Part shown: in pieces, positions 6,731 to 12,816 of the stretch
Numbering within the stretch: position 1 is the stretch's first letter
How the letters are laid out: the number at the start of each line of letters is the position of its first letter
From: a virus
Virus record (IMG/VR): IMGVR_UViG_3300007735_000546
Span: 1-26,281 of that record
DNA length: 26,281 bases
Direction: 5' to 3' (one strand)
Program-made: the position numbers and the translations under genes
Notes under the pieces: generated by a model
Databases searched by the model: none
The model's input: the letters and a program-made list of their open reading frames with translations, nothing else
Told to the model about the DNA's origin: nothing

Positions 6731-6748
6731 TTTAGCAAGGCAAAGCAA
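6720..6748 (-). promoter_or_regulatory. Putative promoter of early operon
   Basis: On the minus strand a TTGCTT (743-748 of the 6700s, i.e. 6743-6748) is followed after 17 bases by TATCTT (6720-6725). Both hexamers are close to the bacterial primary-sigma consensus TTGACA/TATAAT at the usual spacing. It precedes structured leader B and the long early operon. The comparable arrangement before leader A supports it. No experimental proof is available from sequence. Confidence 0.5.
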
Positions 6749-6786
6749 ATCATTCAGAATCCCTAGTGTTTACGGGCTTTGGGAAT

Positions 6787-6815
6787 AGCCCCACCCCGTA
6801 CTAGGGGGCAGGGCT
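6787..6815 (-). terminator. Strong hairpin between late and early regions (terminator-like, no U-tract)
   Basis: As minus-strand RNA the two arms AGCCCUGCCCC and GGGGUGGGGCU pair over 11 base pairs, including two G-U pairs, around a 7-base loop. The plus-strand RNA would have two A-C mismatches at those places, so the structure favours the minus transcript. It lies between the hypothetical gene ending at 6861 and the early promoter. No run of U follows, so it may terminate with a factor, block exonucleases or mark processing rather than act as a classical terminator. Confidence 0.5.
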
Positions 6816-6860
6816 ACTCAACCAAACCCATAGCGGAGAAGGAGAACACTACGGGCAGCC

Positions 6861-7124
6861 TCACCCTAGATGCTCTACTGCGTCTAGTCCACTGCCCAAA
6901 ACACGCATTGATTGCACCATTGCAACAGGGATGCTCAACACGCAATCCACCTGCTCGTAACTGTTCAAAGACTGAACAAGCACCACGTGATTAGGTTTTG
7001 CATCAGGTAACAAAATCCCACAAGACACAACAACACAGGGCTGCTCACTAATCTCATCCTTTTCCATCCATGTAGTTGTGTCAGCGTGCGCATCATGCCA
7101 AATGATCTCTGCAAAGGTTGCCAT
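6861..7124 (-). CDS. Conserved-looking hypothetical protein, 87 residues
   Basis: Starts MATFAEIIWHDAHADTTTW, three bases after the metallophosphoesterase stop. The sequence is made of alternating beta-type stretches: IIWHDAH, PCVVVSCGILLPDAKPNHVVLVQS and VDCVLSIPVAMVQSM. The layout DAH...W...G.LLPD.KP.HVVL.QS...D.VL.IP..MV recalls small conserved proteins I have seen in actinophage genomes, for which no function is known. It ends the late transcript before the hairpin at 6787-6815. Confidence 0.75.
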   Translation of the reverse strand: MATFAEIIWHDAHADTTTWMEKDEISEQPCVVVSCGILLPDAKPNHVVLVQSLNSYEQVDCVLSIPVAMVQSMRVLGSGLDAVEHLG

Positions 7125-7127
7125 ACC

Positions 7128-8189
7128 TCACCAGCCTTCCTTCTTGCGATCCATACAGAACACTGGTGCTTGGATAGTTAAGTTGCGTTCAGGTGTAACA
7201 ATTGCAAGTGCCTGTTGTGGCGGCTCATGCCCAAAGCCCATCAGAAGCGCATACTCGTCATATCCCTTCAACGATCCATTCACCACCATTGAAGGTGTAC
7301 TGATGTATTGATGCCAGTGACCAAGCCAAAGCGTTTGGAAAGATTTGCCTGTGACCATGTATCGAGCGTGCTTCCTTGCTCGCATCCGCATAATTGGTGG
7401 GTAGATGCCGCCGATACCGCCACCTCCAGAAACCTGATCACCGTGCGTTATCAGATGCCCATAATCATAAATCTGTATAAGCGCATCGGCACTCTCTGGA
7501 ATGGTGAAGGTAACCCGTTTGTCTTTTGTAAAACTGCGTTCCACCATCTTTGCCAGCAACCAATCAAAGTTGGTTTTAACACGCTGCTTCATTCGCGGCT
7601 TGCGTGTAGTTCTGCCATGATTTCCGACCACAGAAACCACGTGGCATTTCTTGAACTCTGTTGCCAACAGTTCCACAGCAGCAGACAACTGTTCAGCCCA
7701 GAACAATAATGAGCCAATCATGGTGTCCTCATTGGTTAGTGCTAGTTCCTCATGAATATCGCCACTGAAAATGTCACCACCCAAAATGAGAACCACCCCG
7801 TCATAGTTCACGCCAGCAAGATAATGGCGTGCCATCTTGATCACATTCTGTGTCCACTTCTCTAAACGCATCACAGCAATCTGACGGTTATATGCGTTCA
7901 GCCCTTCCATTTCCTCTGGGTTCACAACCTCATCAAAGTGTGTATCACTCAACATAACTACAAGCGTTGCGGCATGGGCTTTCGGTTTTGCTGGTGCAAG
8001 CCAAATAGGAGGCTGAACAGACAACCCATCCACCTGATCCACAAATGAAAGAGCCTTCTCCAACTCATCGAGTTTGGTTTGCAGGCGCACATTCTGATTG
8101 GCGTAACTGTCGCGCTGCTTACGTACACGCAACAACTCACTATTGCTCTCTGTCTCTAACGCCTCATTGATTTGATCGCCTAAGCCCAT
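7128..8189 (-). CDS. Metallophosphoesterase (calcineurin-like) with N-terminal coiled coil
   Basis: A 353-residue protein starting MGLGDQINEALETES at 8189; that ATG overlaps the stop of the preceding gene (TAATG) and decides the start against an upstream extension. Residues 12-55 are a charged coiled coil. The two-metal phosphoesterase motifs follow in order: SDTHFDE (D82, H84), GGDIFSGD (137-144), GNHGR (189-193), THGD (248-251) and GHWHQ (290-294). Such enzymes hydrolyse phosphodiesters or phosphomonoesters; in phages the substrate is mostly unknown and could be nucleic acid ends or nucleotides. The coiled coil could serve oligomer formation. The catalytic set is complete. Confidence 0.9.
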   Translation of the reverse strand: MGLGDQINEALETESNSELLRVRKQRDSYANQNVRLQTKLDELEKALSFVDQVDGLSVQPPIWLAPAKPKAHAATLVVMLSDTHFDEVVNPEEMEGLNAYNRQIAVMRLEKWTQNVIKMARHYLAGVNYDGVVLILGGDIFSGDIHEELALTNEDTMIGSLLFWAEQLSAAVELLATEFKKCHVVSVVGNHGRTTRKPRMKQRVKTNFDWLLAKMVERSFTKDKRVTFTIPESADALIQIYDYGHLITHGDQVSGGGGIGGIYPPIMRMRARKHARYMVTGKSFQTLWLGHWHQYISTPSMVVNGSLKGYDEYALLMGFGHEPPQQALAIVTPERNLTIQAPVFCMDRKKEGW

Positions 8190-8419
8190 TAGATACCTTC
8201 CCTGTTTCGCCAACGCACAATTGCGTTGCGTGTAACTGACCAACCGTTGTCTTGCAACACTTGCGCAATAACGGATGCCGAGATTGATGGGTTGCGCAAA
8301 GCGCACACCAAGTCCTCTCTGTCCTCCCCCTGCATTGATTGAATCGCCAAATCAACGGTTGATTGAACACCACCAGTATTAACTGGCGTTGCCTCTATCT
8401 GCTTGAGCAATTTTCCCAT
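8189..8419 (-). CDS. Small helix-turn-helix-like protein, 76 residues
   Basis: Starts MGKLLKQIEATPVNT at the ATG at 8419, with AGAAGG seven bases upstream; an in-frame GTG at 8425 is too close to that site. The second half (LVCALRNPSISASVIAQVL, then GWSVTRNAIVRWRNRE) fits a winged or simple helix-turn-helix: a helix, turn and a recognition helix rich in Arg and Trp. It overlaps the preceding membrane-protein gene by about 40 bases and the phosphoesterase by one. Probably a DNA-binding partner or regulator; unproven. Confidence 0.7.
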   Translation of the reverse strand: MGKLLKQIEATPVNTGGVQSTVDLAIQSMQGEDREDLVCALRNPSISASVIAQVLQDNGWSVTRNAIVRWRNREGI

Positions 8420-8642
8420 AGTCACCTTCTCTGTGATCTTGAATATGTGCTTCTAACTTGTCATCCACCTTGTTCAAACCTTTATAGATCATTCGTAGTT
8501 GCATCTGCACAACAGCATGATCCTCACGGTTCTCCCGTCTGGCTTCCTTTGTTTCCTTCTTAAATGATTGCATGAAACCAACCACAATGCCACCAAGCGT
8601 TGTAATACAGGCAACGACTATGGCAGCAGAACTGGCATCCAT
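8379..8642 (-). CDS. Small membrane protein with cytoplasmic coiled coil (lysis-linked)
   Basis: An 87-residue protein, MDASSAAIVVACITTLGG, directly after the endolysin stop. Residues 4-24 form one transmembrane segment. The remaining 60 residues are charged and helical (KKETKEARRENREDHAVVQMQLRMI...KVDDKLEAHIQDH), a likely coiled coil. This layout resembles small actinophage membrane proteins found next to endolysins (DUF2746-like), sometimes considered holin partners. It could tune lysis timing or bridge membrane layers. The placement is suggestive; family assignment is tentative. Confidence 0.72.
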   Translation of the reverse strand: MDASSAAIVVACITTLGGIVVGFMQSFKKETKEARRENREDHAVVQMQLRMIYKGLNKVDDKLEAHIQDHREGDYGKIAQADRGNAS

Positions 8643-9149
8643 TTATGCACCTACAACCACTTGCGCAGGTGGATTTGCAGCAAAAACAGCCTTAATTTGC
8701 TCAGACGATTTCTTGCCATCAACCTCAACATGAAACCAATCCCCGTTGGGCGCACCATGAACAGTCTCCTTTGTGTACTTTTGCCATGCCATGTCACGGT
8801 CACACTTTGCTGCTCTGCCGTGTGGGGCAGGGAAATAATCAATAATCATTTCAATACCCAAAGCGTCAGCGTTCTTAACCAGATAGTCCATTGCAGCCAT
8901 AGCGTATTTGCGCCCACCTTTAGCAACACCACGCTTACCATCACCCATATTGCGCCAAGAAATATCGCACGCTCGACCAGTTGCATGAACCGAAAGTGAC
9001 TCTTTGCCACGCATATTGCGAACACCCCAACTGCCATTATTCCAAAGCGCAGGGTTATAAGCCTTGAACAACTCCTTCATTAACGCTGTTAGTTGTGGAT
9101 GTTCACCAGCAGCAGCACCATCTTTGTTGCCTGTGTACGGGCGTTTCAT
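8643..9149 (-). CDS. Endolysin, peptidase M15-type
   Basis: A 168-residue protein whose ATG overlaps the holin-like stop (ATGA). It carries the zinc peptidase pattern of M15 D-Ala-D-Ala peptidases: S-x-H-x2-G-x-A-x-D at residues 53-62 (H55 and D62 as metal ligands), and DWFHVEV at 137-143 with H140 and Glu142 in the second half. These enzymes cut peptide bonds in peptidoglycan. There is no signal peptide, so it needs the neighbouring holin to reach the wall. No separate wall-binding domain is seen; the last 25 residues are a flexible Ala/Val-rich tail. The family usually has HxH at the second site; HxE is seen here, as in several actinophage enzymes. Confidence 0.88.
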   Translation of the reverse strand: MKRPYTGNKDGAAAGEHPQLTALMKELFKAYNPALWNNGSWGVRNMRGKESLSVHATGRACDISWRNMGDGKRGVAKGGRKYAMAAMDYLVKNADALGIEMIIDYFPAPHGRAAKCDRDMAWQKYTKETVHGAPNGDWFHVEVDGKKSSEQIKAVFAANPPAQVVVGA

Positions 9150-9406
9150 TTTGCAGCCTTCTTTGCAGCAATCTTTTTCGGCGTCGCGCCAAATGCTGCA
9201 TCAATTTCATCAGCCGTAAGTTTCCCATCCACACTGGCACGTGCAAGAGACTCCACAACCTTGAACACCGAGACCGCACCAGCAAGTGCAGCAGCCTTCC
9301 AAATCTCCAACTCTGGGGCAATAACAGATGCACCTGTGATCACACCCAACGCATTAGTAAGAAATAACGCAATAATTCTGCCTGCAACATCTTGAGCCTT
9401 TTTCAT
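9146..9406 (-). CDS. Holin-like membrane protein, 86 residues
   Basis: Starts MKKAQDVAGRIIALFL at 9406; AAAGG is about nine bases upstream, whereas the longer frame up to 9538 covers the 56-residue gene. Two hydrophobic helices (residues 8-30 and 36-53) are followed by DGKLTADEIDAAFG and a Lys/Ala tail. This two-helix layout with a charged end resembles r1t-type phage holins. Holins make the membrane holes that release the endolysin. The gene sits between another small membrane protein and the endolysin with ATGA overlaps on both sides. Confidence 0.82.
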   Translation of the reverse strand: MKKAQDVAGRIIALFLTNALGVITGASVIAPELEIWKAAALAGAVSVFKVVESLARASVDGKLTADEIDAAFGATPKKIAAKKAAK

Positions 9407-9573
9407 TCTGGATCGCCTTTCCTCAACATTGTTGCCATGAAGTGTACTAGCACCGTTAAACAGGTGATCCACAAGGCTTGCCGCAAGGTTGTTCCTGACA
9501 AAGTAAGCAGCACTAGACCCGTGCCAGCCCACACCCAAGCATTCTCAATCAGGTAATCATGTATTCGTTTCAT
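9403..9573 (-). CDS. Small two-helix membrane protein, 56 residues
   Basis: The translation starts MKRIHDYLIENAWVWAGTG, with the ATG at 9573 overlapping the PA14 gene's stop and its own stop overlapping the holin-like ATG (both four-base overlaps). Two hydrophobic segments (about residues 11-25 and 31-49) predict a small integral membrane protein, with positively charged ends (MKR, MLRKGDPE). It may be a second holin, an antiholin or another lysis helper. Too short for many gene finders, but the frame and the overlaps argue for a true gene. Confidence 0.78.
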   Translation of the reverse strand: MKRIHDYLIENAWVWAGTGLVLLTLSGTTLRQALWITCLTVLVHFMATMLRKGDPE

Positions 9574-10892
9574 GTACGCCTCGTAGGTGCAGGTGACGGT
9601 AAAGCAACAAGGATTGTAGTACCTGCAATGATTGTGCGTCTGACAGCAACATTGACATTAGAACCAAGCGGCACGTAAGCACTAAAGCCATCATTGCCGA
9701 AAATGTTTAGCGTCTCCTCAAACGCCTCTTTCACTTCATCAGGCACAGCAGGATCATTCATTGCATCAGAAATCACGGCTGCCATTGACTCAGATAGTTG
9801 TGTTGGTTCAATCTGCTCAAATAGTTGCTGTGCCTGATTCCTTGTGATTGCAGAAAGCACCTCGACAGCCGCAACCAACTGTTCAGCCTGATCTGATGTG
9901 ATTTGACTGTCCAGAATTGTGTCCACAATTTGCGCGACCTCATCTGGTGTTGCTTCCGATAGTGCAGTTAGGGCTTCCACAAACTGTGCTTGTGTCAAAG
10001 GCTCTCCCGTTTCTGGGGGTGTATAGATACTGGTTGTGGTTTCTGGTGCGCTAGAAACGCTTACAGAGGGCAATAAGGGGATTGTGGTGGCGGGGAGACT
10101 GGTGCTTGTAACCTGTGGGAATGTGGTCAGCGTTGTTTCTGGTAGCGGTTCTTGCGTGGTTGTTGTGGCTGGTTCTGAAGTGGTTGCCACGACTTCTGCA
10201 GCAGGTTGAGGAAGTGGTAGGGGAATAGATGAGGTTGTTTGGGGCAATGCTGTTGTTGTTTGTAATACTGCCGTTGTGGTTGGCTGGTAAATAGATGTTG
10301 TGGTGGTGCTTGGCGGCATCTCCGTTGTCGTGGTACTTGGTTCTAGCGTTGTTGTGGAAGGTGTCGGCAACGGTTCGGAAGTAAAGAACTCTGGTTGCAC
10401 AATTGCCCAACCCGTGTTGTCAATGTTCCATGCAAGCATGAAACAAGTTCCCCCGCCATTCTCATAAAACCACGCATCCAAAGGCTGTGTGCCTGCAGCA
10501 ATATCAATCAGCCCTGTTTCCGTTGCGGAACAACCCTGATCCTGCCAAACACCAAACTCATCCGTACCGATCTTGACCGTGCCACCATCATCAGATGCAA
10601 CCCAAAACTCAATGGTGTCATGCTCAGGGATTTGCAAGAAGCCTGTGTAATGCAGCATAAACAAATCACCACCGCACTGCTGATAGGGCTGCCAATCCCA
10701 CGTGGCATTAATAAACGACTCAACAGAACTACCGCATAGAGGGTAAGCAATATCAGATTTAGTTGGTGGTATCTGATCTATCTGATAGCCGCGAACCAGC
10801 AGACCAACCTGTGATGCTTCAGCAGACTGTGGTGCAAACAATGCGAACAGTGCAACAGGTAGAAAGATCAGCCAACGGGAACTTCTACCCAT
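9570..10892 (-). CDS. Secreted PA14-domain protein with threonine-rich stalk
   Basis: A 440-residue protein. Residues 1-26 are a signal peptide (MGRSSR, hydrophobic core, cut after AEA). Residues 28-172 fit a PA14 domain, a carbohydrate-binding beta fold: FLQIPEHDTIEFWVASDDGG, then AGTQPLDAWFYENGGG and W; four cysteines (53, 73, 121, 150) could form disulfides outside the cell. Residues 173-298 are a Thr/Pro/Ser-rich stalk with many TTTT runs. Residues 299-396 are helical with three repeats of an (L/I)T-x2-QA-x2-L pattern. The last 40 residues include a short hydrophobic run ending PTRRT, possibly an anchor. It lies directly before the membrane/lysis genes. A host-surface adhesin, a lysis helper or a virion component are all possible; export points away from a simple virion protein. 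Confidence 0.85.
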   Translation of the reverse strand: MGRSSRWLIFLPVALFALFAPQSAEASQVGLLVRGYQIDQIPPTKSDIAYPLCGSSVESFINATWDWQPYQQCGGDLFMLHYTGFLQIPEHDTIEFWVASDDGGTVKIGTDEFGVWQDQGCSATETGLIDIAAGTQPLDAWFYENGGGTCFMLAWNIDNTGWAIVQPEFFTSEPLPTPSTTTLEPSTTTTEMPPSTTTTSIYQPTTTAVLQTTTALPQTTSSIPLPLPQPAAEVVATTSEPATTTTQEPLPETTLTTFPQVTSTSLPATTIPLLPSVSVSSAPETTTSIYTPPETGEPLTQAQFVEALTALSEATPDEVAQIVDTILDSQITSDQAEQLVAAVEVLSAITRNQAQQLFEQIEPTQLSESMAAVISDAMNDPAVPDEVKEAFEETLNIFGNDGFSAYVPLGSNVNVAVRRTIIAGTTILVALPSPAPTRRT

Positions 10893-11212
10893 GCCAGTTC
10901 GCTTTCATCCCACATCCAATCGCCTTCAGGCTTAGGTGTAGGTGCTTGCCAGTCATGGTTGCTGTCTAAAGTCCAAGAAGGAAATGGTTGTGGCGCAACA
11001 AACACATCAGCAACAGGATCATAGGTATAACCAACACCTGCGTATTGTTTGCGGATGCGGTTGTTATATGAAGTGCGTTTGCACACTTGACCACGAACCA
11101 ACGAGTATGCGTGTTCCCAATCAGAGACACCATCAACAATTTCCCATTCATCACGACCAACGATTACTTCTGTCACAATGTTGTTGCTATCTAGAAATGC
11201 GTAGTGCGCCAT
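10868..11212 (-). CDS. Conserved phage hypothetical protein, 114 residues
   Basis: Starts MAHYAFLDSNNIVTEVIVGR at the ATG at 11212, overlapping the previous stop (TAATG); the upstream TTG is not needed. The pattern RTSYNNRIRKQYAGVGYTYD, then VFVAPQPFPSWTLD and WMWDESELAWV, is a layout I associate with small structural-region proteins of marine and freshwater phages, including cyanophages, with no known function. It sits between the glycine-rich fibre protein and the PA14 protein, overlapping the latter by 25 bases. It may be part of, or help assemble, the tail tip. Confidence 0.82.
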   Translation of the reverse strand: MAHYAFLDSNNIVTEVIVGRDEWEIVDGVSDWEHAYSLVRGQVCKRTSYNNRIRKQYAGVGYTYDPVADVFVAPQPFPSWTLDSNHDWQAPTPKPEGDWMWDESELAWVEVPVG

Positions 11213-12138
11213 TACCAAGTCACCGAGCCTGTGCCACCAGTGAACACAAAGATCTTGAAACCACCAGTTGTTGTTGTAGGTGTAAGACCACCACCAGTCT
11301 TCACAAGTGTGCCTGATATAGAAATCGGATTATCCAGAGAATCGGGATAACGCAGAATAACTATGCCTGACCCACCATTGCCAGCAATTCCTGGATTACC
11401 ACTAAAGGCCGAGCCAGCACCACCACCACCATTGCCTGTGTTTGCCCCACCAGCAGCACCGTTTGCATTGGTGTATCTGTCACCACCTCTTGCACCAGCA
11501 GCATAAGTTACAGCACTACCGCTAATGCTGTTTGATGTACCAGCCCCACCTGCGCTGCCAGTAGTTGCACCACCAGCAGTACCAACTCCAGCAGAGCCAC
11601 CACCACCACCACCACCACCACCATTGAAACCAAAGCCACCATCGTTGCCTTGAGATGGTGATGTGCTTGGTGTGTTACCGAGACCAGCAGAACCACGACC
11701 ACCACCACCACCAGAGCCACCATTCAGACCTGCAACAGGACTAGCACCTGTTGCACCACCACCACCAGCAGTCGATGTGATGCTTCCGAACACAGAATCA
11801 TTTCCACTTACGCCTTGTGCAGTGAAACCACCAGCAGTACCACCAGCACCAACTGTGATCGTGTATGCAACACCAGCCGACACGGTTAGACCAGTAACTA
11901 AATCTGTGCGATATCCACCAGCACCACCACCACCACCACCAGTCGGCCCATAGTCACCACCACCACCTGAACCAGCACCAGCGACGACGAGATACTGCAC
12001 CAAAGTAGGTGTAGTGATTTCACCACCACCAGACCAATAGTTATTTACTTGGTTGGTATTGCCTCTGCGTGATCGCAGACCTAGTGCGCCACCTGATATC
12101 GCTTTACCACCTGATAAAGCACGATCGAACTTTGGCAT
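11212..12138 (-). CDS. Glycine-rich tail fibre-like protein
   Basis: A 308-residue protein starting MPKFDRALSGGKAISGG. After about 45 residues comes a glycine-rich domain of roughly 220 residues with many GGGG and GGxG runs (for example VVAGAGSGGGG, TAGGGGATG, NGGGGGGGGG), ending with GGSGIVILRYPD and a C-terminal stretch, TTTTGGFKIFVFTGGTGSV. This is the layout of glycine-rich phage fibre or adhesin tips (Gly-rich domain family), in which polyglycine loops display variable receptor-binding surfaces. It follows two small structural proteins. The repeated ccacca triplets on the plus strand are simply glycine codons. Likely the receptor-binding or fibre component; not proven. Confidence 0.82.
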   Translation of the reverse strand: MPKFDRALSGGKAISGGALGLRSRRGNTNQVNNYWSGGGEITTPTLVQYLVVAGAGSGGGGDYGPTGGGGGGAGGYRTDLVTGLTVSAGVAYTITVGAGGTAGGFTAQGVSGNDSVFGSITSTAGGGGATGASPVAGLNGGSGGGGGRGSAGLGNTPSTSPSQGNDGGFGFNGGGGGGGGGSAGVGTAGGATTGSAGGAGTSNSISGSAVTYAAGARGGDRYTNANGAAGGANTGNGGGGAGSAFSGNPGIAGNGGSGIVILRYPDSLDNPISISGTLVKTGGGLTPTTTTGGFKIFVFTGGTGSVTW

Positions 12139-12145
12139 AGATGAC

Positions 12146-12508
12146 CTATGCGCTGATTCGGTTCACATACCCAGAGACGCAGATCACATTGGCTGTGGCT
12201 GCGAATGCACGCACATTTAGTGCAGTGGCGTTGCCTTTGAGTAGCAGACCAGCGACGATCAGATATAAACCGTTCTCTGCCTTGACTGTGTATTCAATGT
12301 GGTCGTCAGGTGATGCGACACCACCCCACTCAATAGTGAGTTTTACATCTGATGCCGAAGTATTCACTGCGTACAACCAAATCTCATCAAGCGTAGTGGT
12401 TGTGGTTGAGCCTGTATGGATCAAAGTTCCAGCAGTTGCAGTTTGTGCAACCTTGATCTGCTTGCCGTCTGTTGAACCACTAAGTATTTGTTTGCTGAAT
12501 GTTGCCAT
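12146..12508 (-). CDS. Small beta-rich structural-region protein, 120 residues
   Basis: Starts MATFSKQILSGSTDGKQIKV with AAAGGA nine bases upstream. It is rich in Thr, Val and Ala with alternating beta-type strands (TLIHTGSTTTTTLDEIWLYAVN, VKLTIEWGGV, NGLYLIVAGLLLKGNATALNVRAF). No signal peptide. The pattern resembles small beta-sandwich virion proteins found beside fibre genes. It precedes the glycine-rich protein by seven bases and may be a tail-tip or decoration subunit. Family not recognised. Confidence 0.75.
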   Translation of the reverse strand: MATFSKQILSGSTDGKQIKVAQTATAGTLIHTGSTTTTTLDEIWLYAVNTSASDVKLTIEWGGVASPDDHIEYTVKAENGLYLIVAGLLLKGNATALNVRAFAATANVICVSGYVNRISA

Positions 12509-12520
12509 GATGTTTTTCCT

Positions 12521-12790
12521 TTATCCGAAAACTTGTGCCGATAAAACGAACTGGTCATCCTCACCTAATCCTGACCAAGATGTTCCTGAATAATAGAACA
12601 ATGAGTTGCTGTCCAACAGATAACAAATCATTCCCTCAGCAAGTGCAGGTTCACCTGCACCACCAAACGCTGCATCACGGGCTGTCGCATCAGCGAACCT
12701 CATAACGCTCTGATCCATCAGGTAAGTATTGACCTGTGCTGCAGTAAGTACAGCCCCACTGGTAAAGAGTTTTGCGCCTGCGCCTGCCAT
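12521..12790 (-). CDS. Small tail-associated protein, 89 residues
   Basis: Starts MAGAGAKLFTSGAVLTAAQVN after a strong AGGAGG site. The layout VLTAAQVNTYLMDQSVMRFADATARDAAF, then AEGMICYLLDSNSLFYYSGTSW, is a pattern I associate with short phage tail or fibre-region proteins, in which an N-terminal helix is followed by a small beta domain. It lies directly after the hub-like minor tail protein, and its ribosome site is partly inside a hairpin (see 12798-12816). Exact role unknown; virion part or assembly helper. Confidence 0.78.
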   Translation of the reverse strand: MAGAGAKLFTSGAVLTAAQVNTYLMDQSVMRFADATARDAAFGGAGEPALAEGMICYLLDSNSLFYYSGTSWSGLGEDDQFVLSAQVFG

Positions 12791-12797
12791 AATGCCT

Positions 12798-12816
12798 CCT
12801 AGTGTAACACTCTAGG
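12798..12816 (-). promoter_or_regulatory. Small hairpin over a stop codon and the next ribosome site
   Basis: As RNA, CCUAG and CUAGG pair (five base pairs, one mismatch, then two more) around a short loop. The first arm includes the stop codon of the hub-like gene (12812-12814), and the second includes the start of the AGGAGG site used by the 89-residue gene. A ribosome finishing the upstream gene would open it. The stem is short, so the effect may be modest. Confidence 0.35.

Noticed and set aside
11400-11980. Repeated ccacca triplets as a possible microsatellite or regulatory repeat
   Set aside because: They are in frame as glycine codons of the fibre-like protein.
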